From positions 186,001 to 250,000 of the forward strand of contig NZ_JAHYBZ010000004.1 in the NCBI RefSeq assembly GCF_019430885.1: a stretch of 64,000 nt of DNA. Reading direction: 5' to 3'. The notes under the pieces were generated by a model that ran no database searches, was not told the origin of the DNA, and was given only the letters and a program-made list of their open reading frames with translations. Origin of the DNA: Roseomonas alba (GTDB taxonomy: Bacteria; Pseudomonadota; Alphaproteobacteria; Acetobacterales; Acetobacteraceae). Position numbers and translations under genes: made by a program. Below, one piece after another: positions 55,262-64,000 of this stretch; the stretch's first letter is position 1, and each line of letters starts with the position of its first letter.

Positions 55262-55909
55262 ATGAACAGGATCGCCGTCTTCGACCTCGATGGCACGCTG
55301 GTGGACAGCGCGGCCGACATCCATGCCTCGCTCGACCGGCTCATGGCCAGCCTGGGACTGGCCGGTTTCACCCGCCCGGAGGTGATCGGCATGATCGGCG
55401 ACGGCGTCCGCGCCCTGGTCACCAAGGCGCTGACCGCCCGCGGCCAGCCCTTCGACGAGGCCGCCCTCGACCGCTTCACCGCGGACTACACCGCCGCCGC
55501 CTCCGACCAGACCCGGCCCTTCGATGGCATCCCCGAACTCCTCGACGAATTGGCCGCCGAGGGCTGGCGCATGGCCGTCTGCACCAACAAGCCTGAGGAG
55601 GCCGCCCGCAAGCTGCTCGACGATCTCGGCCTCGCCGACCGTTTCGTCGCGCTCGGTGGGGGCGATTCCTTCCCCGTCCGCAAGCCCGACCCGCAGCACC
55701 TGCTGGCGACCCTCGCGGCGGCCGGCGGTGAGGTCGCGCACGCCGTGATGATCGGTGACCACCGCAACGACGTGCAGGCGGCCGAAGGGGCCGGCGTGCC
55801 CTGCATCTTCGCCGGCTGGGGCTACGGGCCGATCGCCATGGCCAACGGCGCGCCTGTCGCCGCACGCCCGGGGGATCTGCCGGGGATCATGGCGGCGCTG
55901 CTGGCATAG
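55262..55909 (+). CDS. gph: Phosphoglycolate phosphatase (HAD family)
   Basis: A 215-residue HAD phosphatase. Motif I is FDLDGTLVDSAADI (nucleophile Asp plus acid Asp), motif II is AVCTNKPE, the conserved Lys lies in VRKPDP, and motif IV is MIGDHRNDVQAA. An alpha-helical cap sits between the first two motifs, and length and motifs fit Gph, which removes phosphate from 2-phosphoglycolate. It is divergent from glmU with 134 bp between the start codons. Substrate assignment in this family by eye is moderate. Confidence 0.85.
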   Translation: MNRIAVFDLDGTLVDSAADIHASLDRLMASLGLAGFTRPEVIGMIGDGVRALVTKALTARGQPFDEAALDRFTADYTAAASDQTRPFDGIPELLDELAAEGWRMAVCTNKPEEAARKLLDDLGLADRFVALGGGDSFPVRKPDPQHLLATLAAAGGEVAHAVMIGDHRNDVQAAEGAGVPCIFAGWGYGPIAMANGAPVAARPGDLPGIMAALLA

Positions 55910-56112
55910 GACCGATAACGGTCAACCTCACGGCTGACCCGGCATGAGGCGGCAACGCCGCTACCCATGGGTGCGACAGGGGGCAAGCCGCCGCCCGACA
56001 CGCCCCTTTGTCGATGCCAAGATGACGCTGTCGGGCGCGCGCCCCGCGCCGCCGGGCTCGGGCGCGGCCATCCGGTGGACTTGGCGTGCCCTGTTCCCGG
56101 ATGAGGCGCCGG

Positions 56113-57093
56113 TCAGCCCGGCAGCCCGGAATGCCCGCCACGTGTCGCAGAGCCCGCGGCCGGTTCGCCGGCGGCGTGTGCCGTCGCGGTCATGTGGTCC
56201 AGAGCCATCTGCATGCGCTCGATGTCCTGCCTCGGCGGGGCCCCGAACATGCGGCGGTACTCCCGGCTGAACTGCGATTGACTGTCATAGCCCACCGTAA
56301 AGCCGGCCAGCCCGGCGCTCGTGCCTTCGGCAAGCATCAGCCGCCGCGCCTCCTGCAGGCGCAGCTGCTTCTGGTACTCGAGCGGCGTCATCCGCGTGAT
56401 CGCCTTGAAATGGGCGTGCAGGGAGGAGGCGCTCATGCCGGCCGCGGCGGCGATCGTGTCGATCCGCAACTGCTCGCGGAAGCCATTCCGGATCGCGGCA
56501 ATGGCGCGGGTCACCCGGTTCAGGCGGCTGTCCCCGGCCGCCATGCGCCGCAGCATCGCGCCGTGCGGCCCGGTCAGCAGGCGATAGAGAATCTCCCGCT
56601 CCACAAGTGGTGCGAGCACGGCAATGCTGTCGGGCTGACCGAGCAGCTTCACCAGACGACAGACGGCGTCGACCAGATCAGGATCGCTGGGATAGACGGC
56701 CAGCGTGGGCAAGTCGTCCGCCTCGGGGGCACCGCGGTCCGCGACCGTCAGCTCGGCAAGGGCCGCCAGGTCGAGATCCATCTTGCAACAGAGATAGGGC
56801 GCGCCCGGACTGGCTTCGAGCACATGACCGACCAGCGGCAGATCGACCGAGACTAGCAGGTAGCGCGACGCATCATAGACAACGCTGTGTTCGCCAAGGG
56901 AGACGCGCTTCGATCCCTGGGCGATCAGGCAAAGAGACGCCTCATAGACCGCGGGCACCGGCACGGTCGGCCTGTTCGCCCGGATGAGCGACAGCCGCGG
57001 CACTGCCGTTCCGGACATGCCCGCTTCCGGCGCATGACGCGTGATGAGCGCGGCGAGTTCATCGATCCCGTCCATGCCCCCTTGATCCACCAT
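56113..57093 (-). CDS. AraC-family regulator (AraC_N cupin type)
   Basis: A 326-residue regulator with an N-terminal AraC-binding-like domain (SLCLIAQGSKRVSLGEHSVV, DASRYLLVSVDLPLVGHV) and a C-terminal double helix-turn-helix (IDTIAAAAGMSASSLHAHFK, TPLEYQKQLRLQEARRLML, VGYDSQSQFSREYRRMFG). I chose the ATG at 57093; a GTG at 57117 would add eight residues at the edge of the operator. It is divergent from the SDR gene and shares the repeat region at 57119-57146, so it probably controls that gene. Confidence 0.9.
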   Translation of the reverse strand: MVDQGGMDGIDELAALITRHAPEAGMSGTAVPRLSLIRANRPTVPVPAVYEASLCLIAQGSKRVSLGEHSVVYDASRYLLVSVDLPLVGHVLEASPGAPYLCCKMDLDLAALAELTVADRGAPEADDLPTLAVYPSDPDLVDAVCRLVKLLGQPDSIAVLAPLVEREILYRLLTGPHGAMLRRMAAGDSRLNRVTRAIAAIRNGFREQLRIDTIAAAAGMSASSLHAHFKAITRMTPLEYQKQLRLQEARRLMLAEGTSAGLAGFTVGYDSQSQFSREYRRMFGAPPRQDIERMQMALDHMTATAHAAGEPAAGSATRGGHSGLPG

Positions 57094-57118
57094 GTCGCGA
57101 AGGCCGGCAAGCGTCACC

Positions 57119-57146
57119 TGTAGGATTTGTAGGATTGTGCAAATCC
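57119..57146. promoter_or_regulatory. Direct and inverted repeats between araC-type and SDR genes
   Basis: TGTAGGATT occurs twice head to tail (57119-57127 and 57128-57136), as AraC-type regulators often bind direct repeats. The same stretch also holds GGATTTG and CAAATCC as a 7-bp inverted repeat (57123-57129 and 57140-57146). It is AT-richer than its surroundings and lies upstream of both divergent genes. Confidence 0.5.
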
Positions 57147-57225
57147 CATGGACGATCGCTCTAACGCCCGCCGCGACGGTTGCGCCATCTCCTGCCCTGC
57201 AATTCCCGAACGGAAAGGAACCAGC

Positions 57226-57951
57226 ATGACGGGACTTAGCGAGAAGATCGTCCTCATCACCGGCGCGTCGAGCGGCATCGGCGAGGCGACGGTACGCGAA
57301 CTGGCCGCGGCGGGCGCGAGGCTGTTCATCGGCGCACGCCGCAGCGAGCGCCTGAAGGCGTTGGCGCAGGAATTGGGCGCACAGGTCGACTGGCGCGAAC
57401 TCGATGTCACGGACCCGGACAGCTTCGGCGCCTTCGCCGAGGCCGCCGAAGCGCGGTTCGGCCGGATCGACGTGCTGGTGAACAATGCGGGGATCATGCC
57501 GCTGTCACCGCTCGCCGCGCTGAAGCGGGACGAATGGACACGAATGATCGATGTCAACATCCACGGCGTCCTGAACGGCATCGCCGCGGTCCTGCCGCGC
57601 TTCGTGGCGCGCGGGAACGGCCATGTCGTCAATGTCGCGTCGGTCGGCGCACATCTCGTGCTGCCGACGGCCGCGGTCTATTGCGCCACCAAATATGCCG
57701 TGTGGGCGATCACCGAGGGGCTGCGGCAGGAGCATGACGACATCCGCGCCACCATCATCTCGCCCGGCGTCGTCGCGACCGAACTGGGCAACGACATCAC
57801 CGACCCGCAGGTAGCCGCCGCGCTCAAGGATTGGCGGCAGAAGTCGCTCACCCCCGATGCGATCGCCCGCGCCATCCACTACGCGCTCGCGCAACCCGAA
57901 GGCGTGGACGTCAACGAGGTGATCGTGCGTCCCACGGCCGCCAACATGTAG
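57226..57951 (+). CDS. Short-chain dehydrogenase/reductase
   Basis: A 241-residue classical SDR. The Rossmann motif is VLITGASSGIGEATVRELAA, the structural NNAG follows in VLVNNAGIMPLSPL, and the catalytic Ser with Tyr-x-x-x-Lys appears as VASVGAHLVLPTAAVYCATK. The Arg pair at GARRSER after the second strand favours NADP. GGAAAGGAA precedes the ATG. It is divergent from the AraC-type gene, which typically activates such an SDR. The substrate is unknown. Confidence 0.93.
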   Translation: MTGLSEKIVLITGASSGIGEATVRELAAAGARLFIGARRSERLKALAQELGAQVDWRELDVTDPDSFGAFAEAAEARFGRIDVLVNNAGIMPLSPLAALKRDEWTRMIDVNIHGVLNGIAAVLPRFVARGNGHVVNVASVGAHLVLPTAAVYCATKYAVWAITEGLRQEHDDIRATIISPGVVATELGNDITDPQVAAALKDWRQKSLTPDAIARAIHYALAQPEGVDVNEVIVRPTAANM

Positions 57952-57965
57952 GGGAGAACCCGGCA

Positions 57966-58007
57966 CTTCGGGGTCGGCCTTCGGGCAAGCAGGCCGGCTC
58001 CCCGAAG
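57966..58007. terminator. Two-way terminator between SDR and merR genes
   Basis: Arms CTTCGGGG (57966-57973) and CCCCGAAG (58000-58007) enclose a second pair, CGGCCT (57975-57980) and AGGCCG (57991-57996), giving a long stem with small bulges and a ten-base loop. It lies exactly between the convergent SDR stop and the merR stop. T-tracts are short, as is usual for this GC content. Confidence 0.55.
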
Positions 58008-58023
58008 GGCCCTCCCGCCCCTC

Positions 58024-58449
58024 TCAATGCGCCGGGTCGCTGCAATGCCCGTGGTCGAAATCCGCCAGTGTCTCGATCACCCGGCATTCCCCGACCACCC
58101 CGCCGGCGCAGCTCGTCGCCATCCGTTCCAGTTCCGCGCGCAGTGCGGCCAGCCGCCGCATGCGCGCGTCGATCTCGCGGATCTGCGCCGTGGCGAGGTC
58201 ATGCGCCTGCCCGCAATCGGCCTCCGGATGGCTGGCCAGGTCCAGCAATGCGCGGATCGCGGCACTCTCGAACCCCAGTTCCCGCGCGTGGCGGATGAAG
58301 CCGAGCCGGCGCAGATGCGCCTCGGCATAGACGCGGTGGCCGCCTTCGCTGCGGGCCGCGGGGGGCAGCCAGCCCTCCTGTTCGTACCAGCGGATGGTGG
58401 TGGGCTTCACGCCCGTCGCACGGGCCAGGTCGCCGATGGAATAGGTCAT
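58024..58449 (-). CDS. MerR-family metal-sensing regulator (CadR/PbrR/ZntR type)
   Basis: A 141-residue MerR-family activator. The helix-turn-helix reads YSIGDLARATGVKPTTIRWY. Metal-ligand cysteines are Cys79 (EADCGQAHD), Cys114 and Cys122, the spacing of CadR/PbrR-type sensors, and a His-x-His-Cys tail (DFDHGHC) could form the second site known in CadR. So Cd, Pb or Zn sensing is likely. It overlaps mntR by 4 bp. A promoter of matching design precedes the P-type ATPase at 60505-60535, a probable target. Confidence 0.85.
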   Translation of the reverse strand: MTYSIGDLARATGVKPTTIRWYEQEGWLPPAARSEGGHRVYAEAHLRRLGFIRHARELGFESAAIRALLDLASHPEADCGQAHDLATAQIREIDARMRRLAALRAELERMATSCAGGVVGECRVIETLADFDHGHCSDPAH

Positions 58450-58880
58450 CCGTCGCGCTCCGCCAGGAAGCGGGCGAAGGCGGCCAGCGCCTTGTCGCTC
58501 GCATGGTGTTCGAGACCTTCCGCATCCTGTTCCGCCGTCTCGGGATCGAGCCCGACGGCGATCAGGAACCGCACCACCAGGTCGTGCCGCGCCTTGGCCG
58601 TGGTCGCCATCTCGGTCCCCGCATCGGTCAGGAACAGGCCGCGATAGGGCTTGGTCTCGACCAGCCCGTCGCGCTGCAGCCGCCCGACCGTCGCGGTGAC
58701 CGTCGCCTGGGACACGCCCATGCGGCGCGCCAGGTCCACGGCCCGCGCCTCGCCTTCCACCCGCAGCAGGTCGGCGATCAGTTCGACATAGTCCTCCGCC
58801 GTGGCGGTGCGGTCCGCCTCCCGCTGCCGCGCGAAGCGGGCGGCCTGGTCCTCGGCGGGGGGAAGCGAACGACGTGGCAT
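58446..58880 (-). CDS. mntR: Manganese-responsive regulator MntR (DtxR family)
   Basis: A 144-residue DtxR/MntR-family repressor. The winged helix has EDYVELIADLLRVEGEARAV then DLARRMGVSQATVTATVGRL. Metal-site residues in the dimer domain include HDLVVRFLIAVGLDPETAEQ and DAEGLEHHAS (His and Glu). I chose the ATG at 58880, since the frame starts with a TTG at 58901. It overlaps the MerR-type gene by 4 bp and is divergent from mntH across a 14-bp palindrome, the usual arrangement for Mn-dependent repression of the importer. Confidence 0.9.
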   Translation of the reverse strand: MPRRSLPPAEDQAARFARQREADRTATAEDYVELIADLLRVEGEARAVDLARRMGVSQATVTATVGRLQRDGLVETKPYRGLFLTDAGTEMATTAKARHDLVVRFLIAVGLDPETAEQDAEGLEHHASDKALAAFARFLAERDG

Positions 58881-58932
58881 CTGAGACTGGCGATTCCGCA
58901 ATTGACCCTCTTGATAGCCGCCCGAACACTTC

Positions 58933-58946
58933 TTAGCCTAGGCTAA
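58933..58946. promoter_or_regulatory. MntR/DtxR-type operator
   Basis: TTAGCCTAGGCTAA is a perfect 14-bp palindrome centred between the divergent mntR and mntH starts (17 bp before the mntH ATG). Sequence and position resemble operators of DtxR/MntR-family repressors. It could control both transcripts. Confidence 0.7.
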
Positions 58947-58962
58947 CTTTCGGAGACACTGC

Positions 58963-60300
58963 ATGACCCCGCCCTCGGACACTGCTGCTGCGGCACTTCC
59001 CGGCCCGGCCCCCAGTCTGCCGGAGGTGCACCGCTCCGTAGCGGTGCCCAATGCCGGGGGGTTCCTGCGCAAGCTGTTCGCCTTCATGGGGCCGGGCTAT
59101 CTGGTCGCGGTCGGCTACATGGACCCGGGCAACTGGGCGACCGCGCTCGCCGGCGGATCGGCCTTCGGCTACACGCTGCTCTCGGTCGCGCTGCTCTCCT
59201 CGCTGATGGCGATCCTGCTCCAGGCGCTCTGTGCGCGGGTGGGCGTCGCCACGGGGCGCGATCTCGCCCAGCTCTGCCGGGAACGCTTCCCGAAGCCCGT
59301 CGCCTATCCGCTGTGGCTTTTCGCCGAGGCCGCGATCTGCGCCACCGACCTTGCCGAGCTGATCGGCACGGCGATCGCGCTTGAACTGCTGTTCGGCATT
59401 CCGCTGCTGGTCGGTGTCGTGCTGACCGCGCTCGATGCCTTCCTGATCCTGTGGCTACAGAACAAGGGCGTGCGCTGGCTCGAAGCCCTGATCTTCGGCC
59501 TGATCATGCTGATCTTCGGCTGCTTCGCGGTGCAGATCGCGCTGTCGAACCCGGTCTGGGGCGATGTGCTGCGGGGCTACATCCCGGCGACCAGCATCGT
59601 CACGAACCAGACCCAGCTCTACATCGCCATCGGTATCCTGGGTGCGACGGTGATGCCCCACAACCTCTACCTGCACACTGCCGTGGTGCAGTCCCGCGCC
59701 TGGGAGGACAGCGAGGCCGGCCGCAGGGAGGCGATCCGCTTCGCCACCTGGGACAGCTCCATCGCCCTTGGCCTCGCGCTGATGATCAACTCCGCGATCC
59801 TCATCACCGCCGCCGCGGTCTTCCACACGTCGGGCAACACGGAAGTCGCGGAGATCCAGGACGCCTACCAGCTCATGACCCCGCTGCTGGGCGGGACGCT
59901 GGCTGCGACGCTGTTCGCCGTGGCGCTGCTGCTGTCGGGCGTCAACTCGACGGTCACGGCGACGCTGGCGGGCCAGGTGGTGATGGAAGGCTTCCTGCGC
60001 TTCCGCCTGCCGCCGGTGACGCGGCGGCTGATCACCCGGCTGATCGCCATCGTCCCGGCGGTGATCGTCACTTGGCACTATGGGGAATCGGGAACGGCAC
60101 AGCTGCTGATCCTGTCCCAGGTGATCCTGTCCATGCAGCTTCCCTTCGCCGTCATCCCGCTGATGATGTTTGCATCGGACAAGCGGCGGCTCGGCGCGCT
60201 CGCCGCGCCGCGCTGGCAGGTCGTGCTTGGCTGGGCCTGCGCGCTGCTGATCCTGGTGCTGAACACCAAGGTGCTGTTCGACGCGCTGTTCGGGGACTGA
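58963..60300 (+). CDS. mntH: NRAMP-family Mn2+/divalent metal importer
   Basis: A 445-residue NRAMP protein with about eleven membrane spans. The metal-binding motif of span 1 reads [17 protein letters not shown] and that of span 6 reads [16 protein letters not shown], both intact. It imports Mn2+ (also Fe2+) with protons across the inner membrane. GGAG lies nine bases before the ATG. Divergent mntR and the operator palindrome at 58933-58946 show Mn-dependent control. The extended N-terminus before the first span is a bit longer than usual. Confidence 0.94.
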   Translation: MTPPSDTAAAALPGPAPSLPEVHRSVAVPNAGGFLRKLFAFMGPGYLVAVGYMDPGNWATALAGGSAFGYTLLSVALLSSLMAILLQALCARVGVATGRDLAQLCRERFPKPVAYPLWLFAEAAICATDLAELIGTAIALELLFGIPLLVGVVLTALDAFLILWLQNKGVRWLEALIFGLIMLIFGCFAVQIALSNPVWGDVLRGYIPATSIVTNQTQLYIAIGILGATVMPHNLYLHTAVVQSRAWEDSEAGRREAIRFATWDSSIALGLALMINSAILITAAAVFHTSGNTEVAEIQDAYQLMTPLLGGTLAATLFAVALLLSGVNSTVTATLAGQVVMEGFLRFRLPPVTRRLITRLIAIVPAVIVTWHYGESGTAQLLILSQVILSMQLPFAVIPLMMFASDKRRLGALAAPRWQVVLGWACALLILVLNTKVLFDALFGD

Positions 60301-60504
60301 CGCCAACGGCCCTGTCCGGGACCGTCGGCATCCGCATGTGCCGGCCATCGGATGTCGGGCGCGAACCACCGGCCTGCCTGACTTCACCGGGCTGCCGGCG
60401 AGCCGCATTCCGGTACCCCGGTCATGTTGCAGGGCAAGGTGACCGGGAACTCGTCGCGGCCTCGGCACGAGACCCGTGCCGCTGGCATGACACGAATTCG
60501 CCTC

Positions 60505-60535
60505 TTGAACCTCCAGCCGCTGGAGGCCCCATACC
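60505..60535 (+). promoter_or_regulatory. MerR-type promoter of the P-type ATPase gene
   Basis: TTGAAC (60505-60510) and CATACC (60530-60535) are separated by 19 bp, the stretched spacer of MerR-family promoters. Between them is the dyad CCTCCAG-CCG-CTGGAGG (60510-60526), like the operators of ZntR and PbrR. The ATPase start follows 30 bp downstream. The MerR-type protein at 58024-58449 is the obvious candidate activator. Confidence 0.8.
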
Positions 60536-60564
60536 CATATCCGTGAGCTGAGGAGCCACGGTTG

Positions 60565-62814
<2,250 letters not shown>

Positions 62815-62883
62815 CGCGCCCCCTGGAACCGTCGCCGCTGTCGTGCCACCACCGGCACCCAGACAGCGACGGCTCCGGTGACG

Positions 62884-63483
62884 ATGACCCTTCTCCCGCG
62901 CGGCCTGGCCGCCCTGATGCTTCTCACTGCCTGCGCCGCGCCGGGCGAGCGGACCGCCGTCGACAGCCTCTCGCCCGAGGCGAGCCTCGATGCGCGCAGC
63001 CTCGGCCGGGCTGCCGCCGCCGCGCGGCCGGCCTCGGTGCAGGTGCGGGATGAGCCAGGCAATCCGGCGGTTCTCTTCACCGTCTCGCCGCGGCTGCAGA
63101 CCGGGTCGCCGAACAGCCTGCCGATGATCGTCACCAGCTTCGGCGCGGAACGCCAGCGATCGGACGGCGCGACCGCCTATCGCGCCCTGGTCAGCATCAG
63201 CAATGCGCGCCGCGCGGCGGGATTCGCGCATGCCGCCACGCGACAGGGCACGGACATCCCGCTGCAGGTCCTGTCGCGCGACACGCAATGCGCCGGCGCC
63301 GGCTGCCTCTTCGCCGAAACGCTGATGCTGACCTTCCCAACCGACATGGTGCGCCAGGCCGCCGAGGCTGGCGCCCCGCTGCGCGCCCGCCTGACCGGCA
63401 GTGCCGCCTATGTCGAGGCCAACATCCCCGCCGGCCATGTCCGCGCGCTGTGGGAGGCGACGGCGGCCCCCGCGACCCGCTGA
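62884..63483 (+). CDS. Putative lipoprotein of unknown function
   Basis: A 199-residue protein with a lipoprotein signal (LAALMLLTAC, lipobox LTAC). An in-frame GTG at 62878 is an alternative start. The mature part has no motif that I recognise; it contains a Cys pair (TQCAGAGCLF) that may form a disulfide, and a repeated beta-strand-like pattern. It follows zntA by 69 bp on the same strand. Relation to metal export is unproven. Confidence 0.65.
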   Translation: MTLLPRGLAALMLLTACAAPGERTAVDSLSPEASLDARSLGRAAAAARPASVQVRDEPGNPAVLFTVSPRLQTGSPNSLPMIVTSFGAERQRSDGATAYRALVSISNARRAAGFAHAATRQGTDIPLQVLSRDTQCAGAGCLFAETLMLTFPTDMVRQAAEAGAPLRARLTGSAAYVEANIPAGHVRALWEATAAPATR

Positions 63484-63624
63484 AGCGCCGGCCCCAGCCA
63501 ACAGCGGCTGCAGGGGACCTGGGCCGACTGCCCCGCGCGTCCTGTCCGGGCATCCATGCCATCGCCCGCCCCCGCGGTGAGGGTGGCTGGACCGTCCGGC
63601 ACGGTTTCCGCTACATGGGGAGAA

Positions 63625-63643
63625 GATGAGAATGCTTCTCATC
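63625..63643. promoter_or_regulatory. Perfect 19-bp Fur-like palindrome
   Basis: GATGAGAATGCTTCTCATC is a dyad with 8-bp arms and a TGC centre, closely resembling a Fur box. It lies about 83 bp upstream of the esterase start at 63726, so iron starvation probably induces that gene. Confidence 0.7.
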
Positions 63644-63725
63644 CCCACCTGCGGCTGGAGCGCCGCACCCGACGCGGCCCTGCCCCACACCTGACGATGA
63701 TGCGCACAGACCCCGTTCCCATCGT

Positions 63726-64000
63726 ATGCACCGCGCCGCGTTCCAGGCCATGACCACCGCCACCGATGTCACCATCGCCGGGGCGCAGCGCTTCGACCTC
63801 GCGGGCGCCAATGGCGGGGCCTATCGCGTCATGGTCGCCGTCCCGCGCGGGCCGATCCCCGCCGGAGGGTTTCCCGTCCTCTATCACCTCGACGGCAACG
63901 CGGTCTTCGCGAGCATGGTCGAGGCCCTGCGCATCCAGGCCCCCCGCGGCCCGGCGACCGGCGTCGCGCCGGGCGTCATCGTCGGCATCGGCTACTCGGT
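63726..64000 (+). CDS. Alpha/beta-hydrolase of the esterase-D/siderophore-esterase type, partial
   Basis: The first 91 codons of a gene that runs off the window. The text VMVAVPRGPIPAGGFPVLYH followed by LDGNAVFASMVEALRI is typical of the putative esterase (PF00756-like) family that includes IroE and Fes enzymes, which hydrolyse ferric-siderophore esters. The catalytic Ser-Asp-His residues lie beyond the edge. A perfect Fur-like palindrome upstream supports an iron-related role. No signal peptide is seen in this part; a later ATG (ninth codon) is an alternative start. Confidence 0.7.
   Translation, partial: MHRAAFQAMTTATDVTIAGAQRFDLAGANGGAYRVMVAVPRGPIPAGGFPVLYHLDGNAVFASMVEALRIQAPRGPATGVAPGVIVGIGYS

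Overview
The window is high-GC DNA (roughly 70% by eye) with tightly packed genes, many 4-bp start/stop overlaps (ATGA, GTGA, TGATG) and alphaproteobacterial-type genes: a second-type GltX, class II DAHP synthase, a Bug-family solute receptor, TrmJ, and MntR with MntH. Dispersed double-hairpin repeats built around GGCCTTTGG also fit the family Acetobacteraceae (Roseomonas-like). This placement is inferred from protein style and repeats; there is no rRNA or other marker to prove it. I see no tRNA, rRNA, CRISPR array, complete insertion sequence or phage gene, so this looks like an ordinary chromosomal segment.

Layout. 0.1-4.2 kb: a minus-strand run of two unrecognised proteins of a glycan-related style, a FAD amine-oxidase-like enzyme and a DMT exporter. 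4.2-8.9 kb: a cupin-type dioxygenase-like gene, an exported PHB-depolymerase-type esterase, two divergent TauE/SafE permeases, an Asp/Glu-racemase-like enzyme and a DUF1622 membrane protein. 8.95-9.25 kb: a two-unit array of covarying hairpins, the most unusual non-coding signal in the window. 9.2-11.2 kb: a small protein behind a Fur-like site, a tartrate/isopropylmalate-type dehydrogenase and a lipoprotein. 11.4-23.6 kb: a surface-glycan region with a sulfotransferase-like protein, a 1152-residue GT8 fusion, a helical-repeat/glycosyltransferase-like protein of lower GC, a three-gene nucleotidyltransferase/kinase/phosphatase module and a TPR protein whose C-terminal glycosyltransferase-like domain lacks its DxD. 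23.6-34.4 kb: housekeeping on the minus strand (trmJ-cysS, a deoxyribosyltransferase, gltX, two small paralogous acidic proteins, nadE, a DMT exporter, nicotinate phosphoribosyltransferase, class II DAHP synthase); several genes serve NAD synthesis and tRNA charging.

34.5-48.4 kb is accessory metabolism: a beta-lactamase-fold hydrolase, a flavin monooxygenase, exported two-domain VOC protein, DoxX, an ABC solute receptor divergent from a LysR regulator, a frameshifted MFS transporter, glutathione reductase, a Sel1-repeat protein, and an aldehyde dehydrogenase-MaoC-VOC operon. A GntR regulator at 47.7-48.4 kb faces a fumarylacetoacetase-cyclase-Bug receptor operon (48.5-51.6 kb) across an AT-rich palindrome. 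51.6-55.9 kb holds glmU-glmS and gph. 56.1-58.0 kb is an AraC/SDR divergent pair.

58.0-64.0 kb is a metal-homeostasis block: mntR with a CadR/PbrR-type merR gene on the minus strand, mntH across a 14-bp palindrome, and a Zn/Cd/Pb P-type ATPase behind a textbook 19-bp-spacer MerR promoter. It continues with a lipoprotein and a Fur-box-preceded esterase cut by the window edge. Three Fur-like sites (9.5, 44.4 and 63.6 kb) suggest scattered iron control. Four composite or partial copies of a MITE-like double-hairpin repeat lie between genes, mostly convergent ones, and one has extended a coding sequence.
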